Below, piece after piece: positions 40,772 to 53,000 of a stretch of DNA of 64,000 bases (position 1 is its first letter; the number at the start of each line of letters is the position of its first letter). The notes below the pieces were generated by a model. That model saw nothing but the letters and a program-made list of their open reading frames with translations. It made no database searches and had not been told where the DNA came from. Location of the stretch: assembly GCF_900091415.1 (NCBI RefSeq), contig NZ_FMHU01000002.1, forward strand, positions 806,001-870,000, in the 5' to 3' direction. A program made the position numbers and the translations under genes. Source of the stretch: Micromonospora inyonensis. Its GTDB lineage: Bacteria; Actinomycetota; Actinomycetes; Mycobacteriales; Micromonosporaceae.

Positions 40772-41889
40772 CGGCGACGAAGGTGGTGGCCTTCGGCGGC
40801 GGGCACGGCCTGTCCGCGTCGCTGCGGGCGTTGCGCCGGTGCGCTCCCGAACTCGATCTCGACATCACCGCCGTGGTGACCGTGGGCGACGACGGCGGTT
40901 CCAGCGGCCGGCTGCGCGCAGCCCGGGGCGGGCTGCCCCCCGGTGACCTCCGGCAGGCGCTGGTCGCGCTGGCCGGGGACCACCCGGCCACCCGCCGCAG
41001 CGCGCGGCTGTTCCAGCACCGGTTCGCGCGTACCGGTGCCGACGTCGTCGCCGCTCCGGCCGACGTCGCGGTCGGTGCCGGTGTCCCGGTGGCCGGCGGT
41101 ACGCCCGCAGCCGAGGCCCCGGTGACCCGGCCCCGGCGCGGCGCGTCGACCGGGGTGTTCGCCGCCGCCGGGAACGGGGACGGGCCCGGCGGGTGCGCCG
41201 ACGGCCTGGACGGGCACGCGGTCGGCAACCTGGTGCTGTTCGGCCTGATGGAACTGCTCGGCGACCCGGTGGTCGCGCTGGAACACGCCGGCACCATGCT
41301 CGGCACGGTCGGCCGGGTGCTGCCGATGTCCTGCGAGCCGGTCGGCATCGAGGCGCAGGTGCGCGGTGTGGATCCGACCCGCCCGGACGAGGTGCGCACC
41401 GTACGCGGGCAGCACCAGGTGGCGGTCACCACCGGTCGGGTGGAGGCGTTGCGGCTCACCCCGGCCGTACCGGTCGCCTGCCCGCAGGCGGTGACCGCGA
41501 TCCGGGACGCCGACTGGCTGATCTTCGGACCGGGGAGCTGGTACACCAGCGTCCTGCCGCACCTGCTGGTGCCCGGCCTGGCCGAGGCGGTCGTCGCCAG
41601 CCCGGCCCGGCGGCTGGTCACCCTGAACCTCTCCGCCGAGAAGGAGACCCAGGGGCTCTCCGCCGCCGGCCACCTCGCCGCGCTGCGTCGCTACCTCCCG
41701 GAACTCGTCGTCGACTGCGTGCTCGCCGACGACCGGGTGGTGACGGATCCGGAGTCGCTGGCCCGTGCGGCAGAATCGCTGGGTGCCCGGCTCGTGCTCG
41801 CCCCGGTCGCCGTCGCCGACGGCAGTCCCCGGCACGATCCGGCCGCCCTGGGCGCCGCCCTGGTGCCTGTCCTGGGCGCCGCTCGTTAA
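40768..41889 (+). CDS. yvcK: YvcK/CofD-like protein (gluconeogenesis factor)
   Basis: 373 residues. The N-terminal nucleotide-binding GGGHGLSASLRALRR and TVGDDGGSSGRLR motifs and DWLIFGPGSWYTSVLPHLL define the family. YvcK binds UDP-GlcNAc and steers carbon flow to cell-wall synthesis. Between LFQHRF and DGHAVGNLVL there is an extra low-complexity stretch of roughly 55 residues (about 90-147, rich in Ala/Gly/Pro) that most YvcK proteins lack. It is translationally coupled to rapZ. A perfect 26-bp tandem duplication starts 7 bp before its last base and includes its stop codon. Confidence 0.93.
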   Translation: MTATKVVAFGGGHGLSASLRALRRCAPELDLDITAVVTVGDDGGSSGRLRAARGGLPPGDLRQALVALAGDHPATRRSARLFQHRFARTGADVVAAPADVAVGAGVPVAGGTPAAEAPVTRPRRGASTGVFAAAGNGDGPGGCADGLDGHAVGNLVLFGLMELLGDPVVALEHAGTMLGTVGRVLPMSCEPVGIEAQVRGVDPTRPDEVRTVRGQHQVAVTTGRVEALRLTPAVPVACPQAVTAIRDADWLIFGPGSWYTSVLPHLLVPGLAEAVVASPARRLVTLNLSAEKETQGLSAAGHLAALRRYLPELVVDCVLADDRVVTDPESLARAAESLGARLVLAPVAVADGSPRHDPAALGAALVPVLGAAR

Positions 41890-41934
41890 GCACCTACGTA
41901 ATCACCGGTCGTTAAGCACCTACGTAATCACCGG
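41883..41934. repeat. Perfect 26-bp tandem duplication across yvcK stop, upstream of whiA
   Basis: The unit 41883-41908 (begins TCGTTAAGCACCTACG, ends TAATCACCGG) is repeated exactly at 41909-41934. The first copy contains the yvcK TAA (41887-41889), so the second copy supplies no coding change. Each copy has a TACGTA palindrome. It ends 35 bp before the whiA ATG. Confidence 0.9.
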
Positions 41935-41969
41935 CGGCACGCCGGAACCGGTCCGTGAGGGGACGCACA

Positions 41970-42950
41970 ATGGCGATGACGGCTGCGGTCAAGGACGAGC
42001 TGAGTCGGGTCGACGTGCCCAAGCCCTGCTGCCGGCGGGCGGAGATGACCGCCCTGCTGCGGTTCGCCGGTGGGCTGCACATCGTCTCCGGTCGGGTGGT
42101 GGTCGAGGCGGAACTGGACACCGGGGCGGTCGCCCGACGGCTGCGCCGCGAGATAGCCGAGGTCTACGGCTACTCGAGTGAGATCCACGTGCTCGCCTCC
42201 GGCGGCCTGCGCAAGGGCAGTCACTTCATCGTCCGGGTGGTCAAGGACGGCGAGTCGCTGGCCCGGCAGACCGGGCTGCTGGACGTCCGGGGCCGTCCGG
42301 TGCGCGGCCTGCCCCCGCACGTGGTGGCCGCGAACGCCTGCTGCGCGGTGTCGGCCTGGCGGGGCGCGTTCATGGCGCACGGCTCGCTGACCGAGCCGGG
42401 CCGGTCCAGCGCACTGGAGATCACCTGTCCCGGCCCGGAGTCGGCGATGGCGCTGGTCGGCGCGGCCCGCCGGGTCGGGATCACCGCCAAGAGCCGTGAG
42501 GTGCGCGGCGTGGAACGGGTGGTGGTCAAGGACGGCGACGCGATCGCCGCGCTGCTCACCCGGGTCGGTGCCCACTCCAGCGTGCTGGCCTGGGAGGAGC
42601 GCCGGGTGCGGCGTGAGGTCCGGGCGACGGCCAACCGGCTGGCGAACTTCGACGACGCCAACCTGCGCCGGTCGGCGCGGGCGGCGGTCGCCGCCGCCGC
42701 CCGGGTGACCCGGGCGCTGGAGATCCTCGCCGACGACGCCCCGGATCACCTCACCTCCGCCGGCCGGCTGCGCCTGGAGCACCGGCAGGCCTCCCTGGAG
42801 GAGCTCGGCGCGCTGGCCGACCCGCCGCTGACCAAGGACGCCATCGCCGGCCGGATCCGCCGGCTGCTCGCGCTGGCCGACAAGCGCGCCCGCGACCTCG
42901 GTATCCCCGATACCGAAGCGGCCGTCACGCCCGACATGCTCGTGGTCTGA
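41970..42950 (+). CDS. whiA: Sporulation/cell division regulator WhiA
   Basis: 326 residues. The N-terminal degenerate homing-endonuclease-like domain ([21 protein letters not shown], quoted from 3 onward as [19 protein letters not shown]) precedes a C-terminal helix-turn-helix ([20 protein letters not shown] then [16 protein letters not shown]). WhiA works with WhiB to switch actinomycete hyphae to sporulation septation, and in non-sporulating bacteria affects division. ATG 41970 has AGGGGA just upstream. The catalytic nuclease residues are absent in the whole family. It follows yvcK after an 80-bp gap with the tandem repeat. Confidence 0.96.
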   Translation: MAMTAAVKDELSRVDVPKPCCRRAEMTALLRFAGGLHIVSGRVVVEAELDTGAVARRLRREIAEVYGYSSEIHVLASGGLRKGSHFIVRVVKDGESLARQTGLLDVRGRPVRGLPPHVVAANACCAVSAWRGAFMAHGSLTEPGRSSALEITCPGPESAMALVGAARRVGITAKSREVRGVERVVVKDGDAIAALLTRVGAHSSVLAWEERRVRREVRATANRLANFDDANLRRSARAAVAAAARVTRALEILADDAPDHLTSAGRLRLEHRQASLEELGALADPPLTKDAIAGRIRRLLALADKRARDLGIPDTEAAVTPDMLVV

Positions 42951-43015
42951 TAGGACGGTGGGGCGCTGACGGGTCCGGGCCACGCCCCGGCGCAGCGCGC
43001 CGTCGTGCGCTCGGA

Positions 43016-45467
<2,452 letters not shown>

Positions 45468-45468
<1 letters not shown>

Positions 45469-46259
45469 TGGCGGCGGTCACCCGCCGGCCGTTGATGGCC
45501 GGCAACTGGAAGATGAACCTGAACCACTTCGAGGCGAACCTCCTGCTCCAGAAGCTGGCGGCCAGCCTCGACGAGAAGCAGCTCACCGACGTCGAGTGCG
45601 TCGTCCTGCCGCCCTTCACCGATCTGCGGACGGTGCAGACCGCGGTCGACGGCGACAAGCTGCTCATCGGCTACGGGGCCCAGGACCTCTCCCCGCACCA
45701 GTCCGGGGCGTACACCGGGGAGATCTCCGGGGCGATGCTGGCGAGGCTCGGCTGCTCGTACGTGGTGGTCGGGCACTCGGAGCGGCGCGCGTACCACCAC
45801 GAGGACGACGCCCTGGTCAACGCCAAGGTCACCGCGGCGCTCGGCAACGGGCTCACCCCGATCCTCTGCGTCGGCGAGGGACTGGACGTCCGGGACGAGC
45901 AGCGGCACGTCGTGCACTGCCAGGACCAGCTCACCGCCGGCCTGAAGGGGCTCAGCGCCGAGCAGGTCACCAAGGTCGTGATCGCGTACGAGCCGGTCTG
46001 GGCGATCGGCACCGGCAAGACCGCGACCCCGGAGGACGCCCAGGAGGTGTGCGGGGCGGTGCGTGAGCGCCTGGCCGAGCTGTACGACCAGGCGACCGCG
46101 GACCAGGTCCGGATCCTCTACGGCGGGTCGGTCAAGGCGTCGAACGTCGCCGCGATCATGGCCAAGCCGGACGTGGACGGCGCGCTCGTCGGCGGCGCCA
46201 GCCTCGACGCCGAGGAATTCGCACAGATCTGCCGCTTCCCGGAGCACATCACCCGCTGA
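45468..46259 (+). CDS. tpiA: Triosephosphate isomerase
   Basis: 263 residues. N-terminal [10 protein letters not shown] with catalytic Lys, [13 protein letters not shown] with catalytic His, and [19 protein letters not shown] with catalytic Glu and the flexible loop; the C-terminal phosphate-binding [12 protein letters not shown] and VGGASLD follow. It interconverts dihydroxyacetone phosphate and glyceraldehyde-3-phosphate. ATG 45468 overlaps the pgk stop by one base (TGATG), completing the gap-pgk-tpiA operon. Confidence 0.97.
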
Positions 46260-46354
46260 TCGCTCGCTATCCTTGACTCCGCCCGTCCGTCGGTCGGTGC
46301 CGCACGCCCGACACGCGCGGGGCGAGGATCGCAACGAGAGGACTGACCCCAGCC

Positions 46355-46609
46355 ATGCCGACTTGGTTCGCATACACGTTGATCGTGTTGCTGACGATCA
46401 CGAGCACCATGCTCACCATGCTGATCCTGCTGCACCGGGGCAAGGGCGGCGGGATGTCGAGCATGTTCGGCGGCGGAGTCAGCTCCAGCCTCGCCGGCTC
46501 CTCCGTGGCCGAGAAGAACCTCGACCGCTACACCGTCCTGGTGGGCATCGTCTGGTTCGCCTGCATCATCGGCCTCGGGCTCTGGCTCAAGCTGGCGGTT
46601 GCCGCCTGA
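46355..46609 (+). CDS. secG: Preprotein translocase subunit SecG
   Basis: 84 residues. Two membrane helices (TLIVLLTITSTMLTMLILLH and LVGIVWFACIIGLGLWLKLA) are separated by the SecG loop RGKGGGMSSMFGGG. SecG assists SecYE in protein export. It follows tpiA after 95 bp and precedes a strong terminator, a common actinobacterial arrangement. A GAGAGG-like ribosome site precedes the ATG 46355. Confidence 0.95.
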   Translation: MPTWFAYTLIVLLTITSTMLTMLILLHRGKGGGMSSMFGGGVSSSLAGSSVAEKNLDRYTVLVGIVWFACIIGLGLWLKLAVAA

Positions 46610-46632
46610 CCGAGCCTTCCCGTCGTAGGCAC

Positions 46633-46672
46633 CTGCGCGCGGCCCGTACCCACGGGCCGCGCGCAGTTTTTT
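46633..46672 (+). terminator. Rho-independent terminator after secG
   Basis: A perfect 15-bp stem, CTGCGCGCGGCCCGT (46633-46647) with ACGGGCCGCGCGCAG (46652-46666), a 4-nt loop and six T's. This is the clearest terminator in the window and closes the gap-pgk-tpiA-secG transcript. Confidence 0.9.
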
Positions 46673-46682
46673 GCGCTCCAGT

Positions 46683-46738
46683 TGGTTGCCGGGGCACCTT
46701 GCCGTGCGGAAAGCGGTAGCAAGGGCCCCCGGCAACCA
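46683..46738. repeat. Imperfect 56-bp palindrome at convergent secG/pgl junction
   Basis: TGGTTGCCGGGG (46683-46694) pairs with CCCCGGCAACCA (46727-46738), and CCTTGC inside pairs with GCAAGG after a two-base mismatch. The central part CAAGGGCCCCC resembles a palindrome at 58911-58952, so both may be dispersed Micromonospora-type palindromic repeats. It could terminate the pgl transcript. Confidence 0.55.
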
Positions 46739-46739
46739 T

Positions 46740-47510
46740 TCAGCGCAGGCTGCGGAAGCGGGGGCGTACGTCCGCCGCCGCGGCCCGGTCGAGCAGCCAG
46801 AGGGTACGGCTGACGCCCGCCGCCCCGGCTGCCGGCAGCTGCACCGGGCCGGCGCCGTCGAGCGCCATGTGGACCGCCGCCGCCTTGTCCGATCCGCTGG
46901 CCACCAGCCACACCTCCTCGGCGGTGTTGATCGCCGGCAGGGTCAGGGTGATCCGCACCGGCGGCGGCTTCGGGCTGCCCCGGACCGCGCTGACCGGCCG
47001 GCTCTCGTAGTGCACCCGGTGCTCGGGGAAGACCGACGCCACGTGGCCGTCCTCGCCGACGCCGAGCAGCAGCACGTCGAAGTGGGGCAGGGTGGCGTGC
47101 CCGGGACGGGCCGCGGCGGCGAGTTCCTCGGCGTACCGGGCGGCTGCCGCCTCCGGGTCCGCCCCGTCCGGGCCGTCCGAGGCCGGCATCGGGTGGACCC
47201 GGGCCGGGTCGAGGGGGAGCAGGTCGAGCAGTTGCGACCGCGCCTGGGTCTCGTTGCGCTCCGGGTGTCCGGCCGGTAGGAAACGCTCGTCGCCCCACCA
47301 GACGTCCACCCGTGCCCAGTCGACCGCGTCCCGGGCCGGCAGGGCCACCACCGCCCGGTACACGGCGGCGGCGATCCGCCCCCCGGTCAACACCACCGAC
47401 GCCTGGCCCCGGTCGGCCTGCGCGTCGAGCAGCTTCACCAGCAACCGGGCCGCGACCGCCTGCGCCAGCAGGTCGGCGTCGGCGTGTACGGCGACACTCG
47501 CCTCACTCAT
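46740..47510 (-). CDS. pgl: 6-Phosphogluconolactonase
   Basis: 256 residues. LTGGRIAAAVYRAV is the sugar-isomerase-like phosphate loop; VDVWWGDERFLPAGHPERNE and LLLGVGEDGHVASVFPEH are the conserved catalytic regions. It hydrolyses 6-phosphogluconolactone in the oxidative pentose phosphate pathway. The start is ATG 47510, with AAAAAGG upstream; the GTG at 47513 is an alternative. It is the last gene of the tkt-tal-pgi-zwf-opcA-pgl operon, after a 140-bp gap. Confidence 0.95.
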   Translation of the reverse strand: MSEASVAVHADADLLAQAVAARLLVKLLDAQADRGQASVVLTGGRIAAAVYRAVVALPARDAVDWARVDVWWGDERFLPAGHPERNETQARSQLLDLLPLDPARVHPMPASDGPDGADPEAAAARYAEELAAAARPGHATLPHFDVLLLGVGEDGHVASVFPEHRVHYESRPVSAVRGSPKPPPVRITLTLPAINTAEEVWLVASGSDKAAAVHMALDGAGPVQLPAAGAAGVSRTLWLLDRAAAADVRPRFRSLR

Positions 47511-47650
47511 CACGTGCCTTTTTCTCGTCGACCGCAGGGCATCCCGCCCGACGGTACGTCTCGTCGCCCGGGCGGCCCCGCCCGTGGTGGTCGTGGCCGG
47601 GCCGTCCCGCCCGTCACCCGGATCGCGTGACGGGCGGGACAGCCCGGTGG

Positions 47651-48667
47651 TCAGGATGGCGCGTTGGTCGAGGCGTGCGTGGTGACGCCCGCCTCGGCGC
47701 GGCGCGCGGTGGCCGGGTCCTTCCACACGTGCACCCGCTGGGCGGGACGGTCGTCCAGCCCGGAGAGCCCCGCCGCCGCGCCGAGAGCCTCGGCGTACAC
47801 CTGGTCGGCGTCCAGCCGGCGCAGCTCCTCGGCCAGCTCGTCACCGAGCGGCCGCCGCACCAGCGGTAGGTCCCGGTCGGCCTGGCCGGTACGTCGGAAC
47901 TTCGCCGTGCTGTCCTCCCGGGTCAGGGTCAGCTCGTCGCCGTTGGCGCAGCGCAGCTGCACCTCGCGCATGCGGGGCTGGTCGTCGGCGTGTTCCCAGC
48001 GCGGCTCGATGCCGAGCCGGCCACCCAGCCAGCCGCACATCAACGCCGCCGTCGGGTCGGTCCGGGGTGCCACCACGGTTGCCTCGGTGACCCGCGCCTG
48101 GGTGGTGTCGAAAGCCCCCGCGACCAGGGTGCGCCACGGGGTGATCCGGCTCCAGGCCAGGTCGGTGTCGCCCGGGGCGTAGTCCCGGGCCCGCTGCCGC
48201 AGCGCCTCGATCGGGTCCGCCGCCTGGGCGGCGTCGGTGATCCGCCGGTCGGCGACCACCCCGAGGAAGTCGGTGGCGATCTCCTCGGGAGGCTCGGCGT
48301 GCCACCAGGTCACCACCGGCACGTCCGGCACCAGCAGCGGCATCACCACGGACTCGGCGTGCAGCGCGAGCCGGCCGTACATCCGGGTGACGACCGCCTC
48401 GCACGGGCCGAGCCGGCCGCCGACGACGATCTCGGCGTCCAGCCGGTTGTGCTCCCGTTCCACGTCCGATCGGACCACGACCAGCAGCCGGCACGGGTGG
48501 GCGGCGGCGGCGATGGTGGCCGCCGCCTCCGCCTCCCGGACGCGCTTCTCGTCCACCACCACGATCAACGTGAGGGCCATACCGCTGGCCACCCCGCCCG
48601 CGCTGCGCCGTTCGGCGGCGAGCGCCTTGACCACCTCGTTGCCGGTGGTGTCCCACAGCCCGATCAT
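47651..48667 (-). CDS. opcA: Glucose-6-phosphate dehydrogenase assembly protein OpcA
   Basis: 338 residues with the OpcA start [15 protein letters not shown] and conserved [26 protein letters not shown] and [19 protein letters not shown]. OpcA activates or assembles glucose-6-phosphate dehydrogenase in actinobacteria and cyanobacteria. ATG 48667 overlaps the zwf TGA (ATGA), so the two are translationally coupled and made in balance. Confidence 0.96.
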   Translation of the reverse strand: MIGLWDTTGNEVVKALAAERRSAGGVASGMALTLIVVVDEKRVREAEAAATIAAAAHPCRLLVVVRSDVEREHNRLDAEIVVGGRLGPCEAVVTRMYGRLALHAESVVMPLLVPDVPVVTWWHAEPPEEIATDFLGVVADRRITDAAQAADPIEALRQRARDYAPGDTDLAWSRITPWRTLVAGAFDTTQARVTEATVVAPRTDPTAALMCGWLGGRLGIEPRWEHADDQPRMREVQLRCANGDELTLTREDSTAKFRRTGQADRDLPLVRRPLGDELAEELRRLDADQVYAEALGAAAGLSGLDDRPAQRVHVWKDPATARRAEAGVTTHASTNAPS

Positions 48668-50178
48668 GCTCGTCTCCAGGCCCGGCCCTCGCGGGCCAGC
48701 ATCTCGTCGGCCGCCCGGGGACCCCACTCACCGGCCCGGTACGGCTCCGGCTTCGTGCCCGCCCAGGCGCGCTCCAGTGGGTCCACCACCTGCCAGCTCT
48801 GCTCCACCTCGGCGGCGTCCGGGAAGAGGGTGCGGTCGCCGATCAGCACGTCCAGCACCAGCCGCTCGTACGCCTCCGGGCTGGCCTCGGTGAACGCCTC
48901 GCCGTACTGGAAGTCCATGGCGATGTCCCGGACCTCCATGGTGGTGCCGGGCACCTTGGAGCCGAACTTCAGCACCACGCCCTCGTCCGGCTGGACCCGG
49001 ATGACGAGCTGGTTGTTGCCGAGCATCTCGATGTCGGCGTCGTTGAACGGCAGGTGCGGGGCGCGCTTGAACATGATGGCCACCTCGGTGACCCGCCGGG
49101 GGAGCCGCTTGCCGGCGCGGATGTAGAACGGCACCTCCGCCCAGCGGCGGTTCTGGATGCCGAGCCGCACCGCGACGTACGTCTCGGTGGTGGAGTCCGC
49201 CGGGACGCCCTCCTCGTCCAGGTAGCCGACCGCCCGCTGGCCGCCGACCCAGCCGGGCAGGTACTGGCCCCGCACGGTGCCCCGGCTGATGTCCTCCGGC
49301 AGCGTGATCGCCCGGAGCACCTTGAGCTTCTCGGCCCGGATCTCGTCGGCGCCGAAGCTGGTCGGCTCCTCCATCGCCACCAGGGCCAGCAGTTGCAGCA
49401 GGTGGTTCTGGACCACGTCGCGGGCGGCCCCGGCGGAGTCGTAGAACCCCGCCCGGCTGCCGATGCCGACGTCCTCGGCCATGGTGATCTGCACCGAGTC
49501 GACGTAGTGGGAGTTCCACAGCGGCTCGAACAGGTTGTTGGCGAAGCGCAGGGCGAGGATGTTCTGGACCGTCTCCTTGCCCAGGTAGTGGTCGATCCGG
49601 AAGACGTCCTGGCTGGTGAAGACGTCGTCGACCAGGTCGTTGAGTTCCTTCGCCGAGGGCAGGTCGTGCCCGAACGGCTTCTCCACCACCACCCGCCGCC
49701 ATCCGCCGGACTTGGCGTTGTCAGCCATCCCGGTGCGGGCGAGCTGCTTGAGCACCACGGGGAACGCCGCCGGGGGGATGGAGAAGTAGAAGGCGGCGTT
49801 ACCGGTGATGCCGTGCGTGTCGCGCAGCTCGTCGAGCGTGGCCGCGAGCTGGTCGAACGCGGCGTCGTCGTCGAACGACCCGCCGACGAACTTGATGTTG
49901 CCGGCCAGCCGCGCCCACACCTCCTCCCGCCAGGGGGTCCGGGCGTGCTTCTTGGCCGCCTCGTGGGCCAGCGACGCGAAGTCGCCGTCGCCCCAGTCCC
50001 GGCGGGCGAAGCCGAGGACCACGAACCCCGGGGGCAGCAGCCCCCGGTTGGCCAGGTCGTAGACCGCGGGCAGCAGTTTCTTGCGGGCCAGGTCGCCGGT
50101 GACGCCGAAGATCACCAGAGCGCAGGGCTCCGGGATCCTCGGCAGCCGCCGGTCCTGCGGGTCGCGCAGCGGGTTCAC
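48664..50178 (-). CDS. zwf: Glucose-6-phosphate 1-dehydrogenase
   Basis: 504 residues. NADP site [17 protein letters not shown]; active site [14 protein letters not shown] with the catalytic His; [11 protein letters not shown] as the second conserved block. It commits glucose-6-phosphate to the oxidative pentose phosphate pathway. GTG 50178 has GAGGAGG just upstream; the longer reading from 50220 overlaps the pgi stop and adds non-conserved residues. Translationally coupled to opcA. Confidence 0.97.
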   Translation of the reverse strand: MNPLRDPQDRRLPRIPEPCALVIFGVTGDLARKKLLPAVYDLANRGLLPPGFVVLGFARRDWGDGDFASLAHEAAKKHARTPWREEVWARLAGNIKFVGGSFDDDAAFDQLAATLDELRDTHGITGNAAFYFSIPPAAFPVVLKQLARTGMADNAKSGGWRRVVVEKPFGHDLPSAKELNDLVDDVFTSQDVFRIDHYLGKETVQNILALRFANNLFEPLWNSHYVDSVQITMAEDVGIGSRAGFYDSAGAARDVVQNHLLQLLALVAMEEPTSFGADEIRAEKLKVLRAITLPEDISRGTVRGQYLPGWVGGQRAVGYLDEEGVPADSTTETYVAVRLGIQNRRWAEVPFYIRAGKRLPRRVTEVAIMFKRAPHLPFNDADIEMLGNNQLVIRVQPDEGVVLKFGSKVPGTTMEVRDIAMDFQYGEAFTEASPEAYERLVLDVLIGDRTLFPDAAEVEQSWQVVDPLERAWAGTKPEPYRAGEWGPRAADEMLAREGRAWRRA

Positions 50179-50216
50179 GCCGCCTCCTCGCTCCGCTGGA
50201 TCCTTTCTGGTCATCG

Positions 50217-51866
50217 TCACGTCCGGAGCCGTCGGGCCGCGTCGAGCAGCTGGGCCACGCCCGCCGCCCGGTCGGTCAGGTGCAGCCGCAGGAGGGGACG
50301 CTCCCGGCCGGCCAGGGCCTGCCGGTCACCGGCGGCCTGCGCCGCCTGGAGTTCCCCGAAGGTGTACGGCTTCCCGGGGACCGGCAGGTCCTCGGCGACC
50401 GCTCCGGTGAGCTGGAGGAAGCTGCCGACCTGCGGGCCGCCCTTGTGGTACTGGCCGGTGGAATGCAGGAAGCGCGGTCCCCAGCCGAAGGTGACCGGCC
50501 GTCCGGCCGCCCCGGCCAGCAGCGACCGCAGCTCGGCCGCGTCGGTGTCGGCGAACCGGTCGAGGTACGCCATGACCGCGAGGTAGCCGCCGTCGGCCAG
50601 CCCGTCGAGCAGCCAGCGCAGCACGCCGGTCACGTCGCCCGGGGCACCCGCCGGGGCGTACACCTCGATCGCGCCGGAGGTGAACGACGGCTCCTCGGTG
50701 ACCGGGCCGGCGGCCAGGATCCGGTTGGTGTTCTCCTTGCTCTCGGTCACGTTCGGCTGGTTGAACGGGTCGATGCCGAGCACCGCCCCGGCCACCGCCG
50801 TGGCGTACTCCCAGGTCAGGAAGTGCGCGCCGAGCGGGCCGTTGACCGCGACGTGCGGCTGCGCCCCGCCGCCGGGTATCGCCCCGGCCGGCAGCGCCCC
50901 GCCGTAGCTGACGGTGAGCACGTCGTCCCCGGTCACGCCAGGGCTGTCCGGTGCCTCCACCACCACGGGCAGGATGCCGACGCCGGCCTTGCCGGTCGAC
51001 TCGGCGACGAGCTGCTCGGCCCAGTCGCCGAGCCCCTCGATGCCGGTGCCGTCACTGACCAGGGCGACCTTGTCCCGGCCCTGGGTGGCGGCGGCGCCGA
51101 GCGCGGCCCCGAGCGCCAGGCCCGGGTTGTCGCGCTCGCCACCGAAGCTCTCCGCGAGCGCGTCGGCCTCGTCGATCAGCGCGGCGACGTCGACCCCGGC
51201 CAGCGCGGACGGCACCAGCCCGAAGGCGGTCAGCGCGGAGAACCGGCCGCCCACCTCCGGGTCGGCGAGCACCACGTGGGCGCCCATCTCGGTGGCGGTG
51301 GCCTCCAGCGGGGAGCCCGGGTCGGTGACGACCACGAAGTGCCGCCCGGCCTCGGCCTCGGTCATCCCCGCGTCGAGGAACGCCTGCCAGTACGCGCGCC
51401 GGTGGCTGTCGGTCTCGACCGTGGAGCCGGACTTGCTGGCCACCACGACCACCGTCCGTTCCAGCCGGTCGGCCAGCGCCGCCCGGACCTGACCCGGGTC
51501 GGTGGTGTCCAGCACGGTCAGCGGCTTCCCGAGGGTCCGGGCGATCACCTCGGGGGCCAGCGAGGAGCCGCCCATGCCGGCGAGGACCACGTGGTCCAGG
51601 TCGCCCAGCTCGGTCTTGAGTTCGGCGAGCTGGGGGAGCAGGTCGCGGCTGCGGCGGTGGGTGTCCACCCAGCCGAGCCGGATCTTGGCCTCCTGCTCGG
51701 CGTCCGGACCCCAGATGGTGGCGTCCTTCTGCGCCAGTCGTCCGGGCACGCCGTCGCGCACCAGCGCGTCCCGGGTGGAGGCGGCGCCGGCGGCGTCCAC
51801 CGCCGCAGCGCCGTACACGGCCAATCCGGCAGCGGCCTCCACGGGGCCGTCCAGCAGGTCACTCAC
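50217..51866 (-). CDS. pgi: Glucose-6-phosphate isomerase (TAL-PGI type)
   Basis: 549 residues. Phosphate-binding [11 protein letters not shown] and [14 protein letters not shown] are clear SIS-fold motifs, and the fructose-6-phosphate site is in [30 protein letters not shown] lies near the active site. Its N-terminal ~100 residues and overall layout match the PGI half of transaldolase-PGI fusion proteins rather than the long classical enzyme. The GTG start overlaps the tal stop (GTGA), giving a split but coupled version of that fusion. Confidence 0.9.
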   Translation of the reverse strand: MSDLLDGPVEAAAGLAVYGAAAVDAAGAASTRDALVRDGVPGRLAQKDATIWGPDAEQEAKIRLGWVDTHRRSRDLLPQLAELKTELGDLDHVVLAGMGGSSLAPEVIARTLGKPLTVLDTTDPGQVRAALADRLERTVVVVASKSGSTVETDSHRRAYWQAFLDAGMTEAEAGRHFVVVTDPGSPLEATATEMGAHVVLADPEVGGRFSALTAFGLVPSALAGVDVAALIDEADALAESFGGERDNPGLALGAALGAAATQGRDKVALVSDGTGIEGLGDWAEQLVAESTGKAGVGILPVVVEAPDSPGVTGDDVLTVSYGGALPAGAIPGGGAQPHVAVNGPLGAHFLTWEYATAVAGAVLGIDPFNQPNVTESKENTNRILAAGPVTEEPSFTSGAIEVYAPAGAPGDVTGVLRWLLDGLADGGYLAVMAYLDRFADTDAAELRSLLAGAAGRPVTFGWGPRFLHSTGQYHKGGPQVGSFLQLTGAVAEDLPVPGKPYTFGELQAAQAAGDRQALAGRERPLLRLHLTDRAAGVAQLLDAARRLRT

Positions 51867-52984
51867 GCCTTGCCTCCTCGCTGCGCCGCTTCCAGCGACG
51901 TCCGGACCCCGTCGAGCAGCTCCTGCCAGCTCGCCTCGAACTTCTCCACACCCTCACGTTCCAGGGTGGCGATCACGTCGGCCATGTCCACGCCGATCGA
52001 CTCCAGGTCCGCGAAGACCTGCCGGGCCTCGTCGTACCCGTCGGTGACCGTGTCGCCCCGGGTCTCGCCGTGGTCGGCGTACGCGTGGATCACCGGCTCC
52101 GGCATGGTGTTGACGGTGCCGGGGGCGATCAGCTCCTCGACGTAGATCACGTCCCGGTAGTCCGGGTTCTTCGTCGAGGTGGACGCCCAGAGCGGGCGCT
52201 GCGGGTGCGCTCCGGCGTCGGCGAGGGCTCGCCAGCGGTCGGAGGCGAAGACCTCCGCGTAGCGCTCGTACGCCAGCCGGGCGTTCGCCACGGCGGCCTT
52301 GCCGCGCAGCCCCTTCGCCTCGGCGGAGCCGATCTTCTCCAGCCGCTTGTCGATCTCGCTGTCCACCCGCGAGACGAAGAACGAGGCGACCGAGCCGATC
52401 GTCGACAGGTCGTGGCCGTTCGCCTTCGCCTGCTCCAGCCCGGCCAGGAAGGCCTCCATCACCTGCGAGTAGCGGTCCAGCCCGAAGATCAGCGTGACGT
52501 TGACGCTGATCCCCTCGGCGAGGGTGGCGGTGATCGCCGGCAGTCCGGCCTCGGTCGCCGGGATCTTGATGAAGAGGTTCGGCCGGTCGACCAGCCACCA
52601 GAGCGCCTTGGCCTCGGCGACGGTCTTCAGGGTGTCGTGGGCCAGCCGCGGGTCCACCTCGATGGAGACCCGGCCGTCCACCCCCGCGCTGCCGTCGTAC
52701 GACGGGCGCATCACGTCGCACGCCCAGCGCACGTCGTACGTGGTGAGCATGCGGACGGCCTCCTCGACCTGCACCTCCCGCGCGGCGAGGTCCCGCACCT
52801 GCCAGTCGTACTCGTCGGCGTCCTTGAGCGCCTTCGCGAAGATGGTCGGGTTGGTGGTCACCCCGGCCACGTGCTTCTCCCGCCGGAGCTGGTCCAGCCC
52901 ACCCGAGCTGAGCCGGGTCCGGGAGAGATCGTCCAACCAGACCGCCACACCTGCGGCGGTCAACTCGCGCAACCTGTCAGTCAT
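51863..52984 (-). CDS. tal: Transaldolase
   Basis: 373 residues, long-type transaldolase. The N-terminus [20 protein letters not shown] starts the barrel. [12 protein letters not shown] and [15 protein letters not shown] contain the Schiff-base Lys region, with [20 protein letters not shown] after it. [20 protein letters not shown] is the phosphate site. It transfers dihydroxyacetone units in the pentose phosphate pathway. ATG 52984 has GGGGAG 10 nt upstream; GTG 52993 abuts it. The stop overlaps the pgi start. Confidence 0.95.
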   Translation of the reverse strand: MTDRLRELTAAGVAVWLDDLSRTRLSSGGLDQLRREKHVAGVTTNPTIFAKALKDADEYDWQVRDLAAREVQVEEAVRMLTTYDVRWACDVMRPSYDGSAGVDGRVSIEVDPRLAHDTLKTVAEAKALWWLVDRPNLFIKIPATEAGLPAITATLAEGISVNVTLIFGLDRYSQVMEAFLAGLEQAKANGHDLSTIGSVASFFVSRVDSEIDKRLEKIGSAEAKGLRGKAAVANARLAYERYAEVFASDRWRALADAGAHPQRPLWASTSTKNPDYRDVIYVEELIAPGTVNTMPEPVIHAYADHGETRGDTVTDGYDEARQVFADLESIGVDMADVIATLEREGVEKFEASWQELLDGVRTSLEAAQRGGKA

Positions 52985-53000
52985 ACCGTTCACGCTCCCC

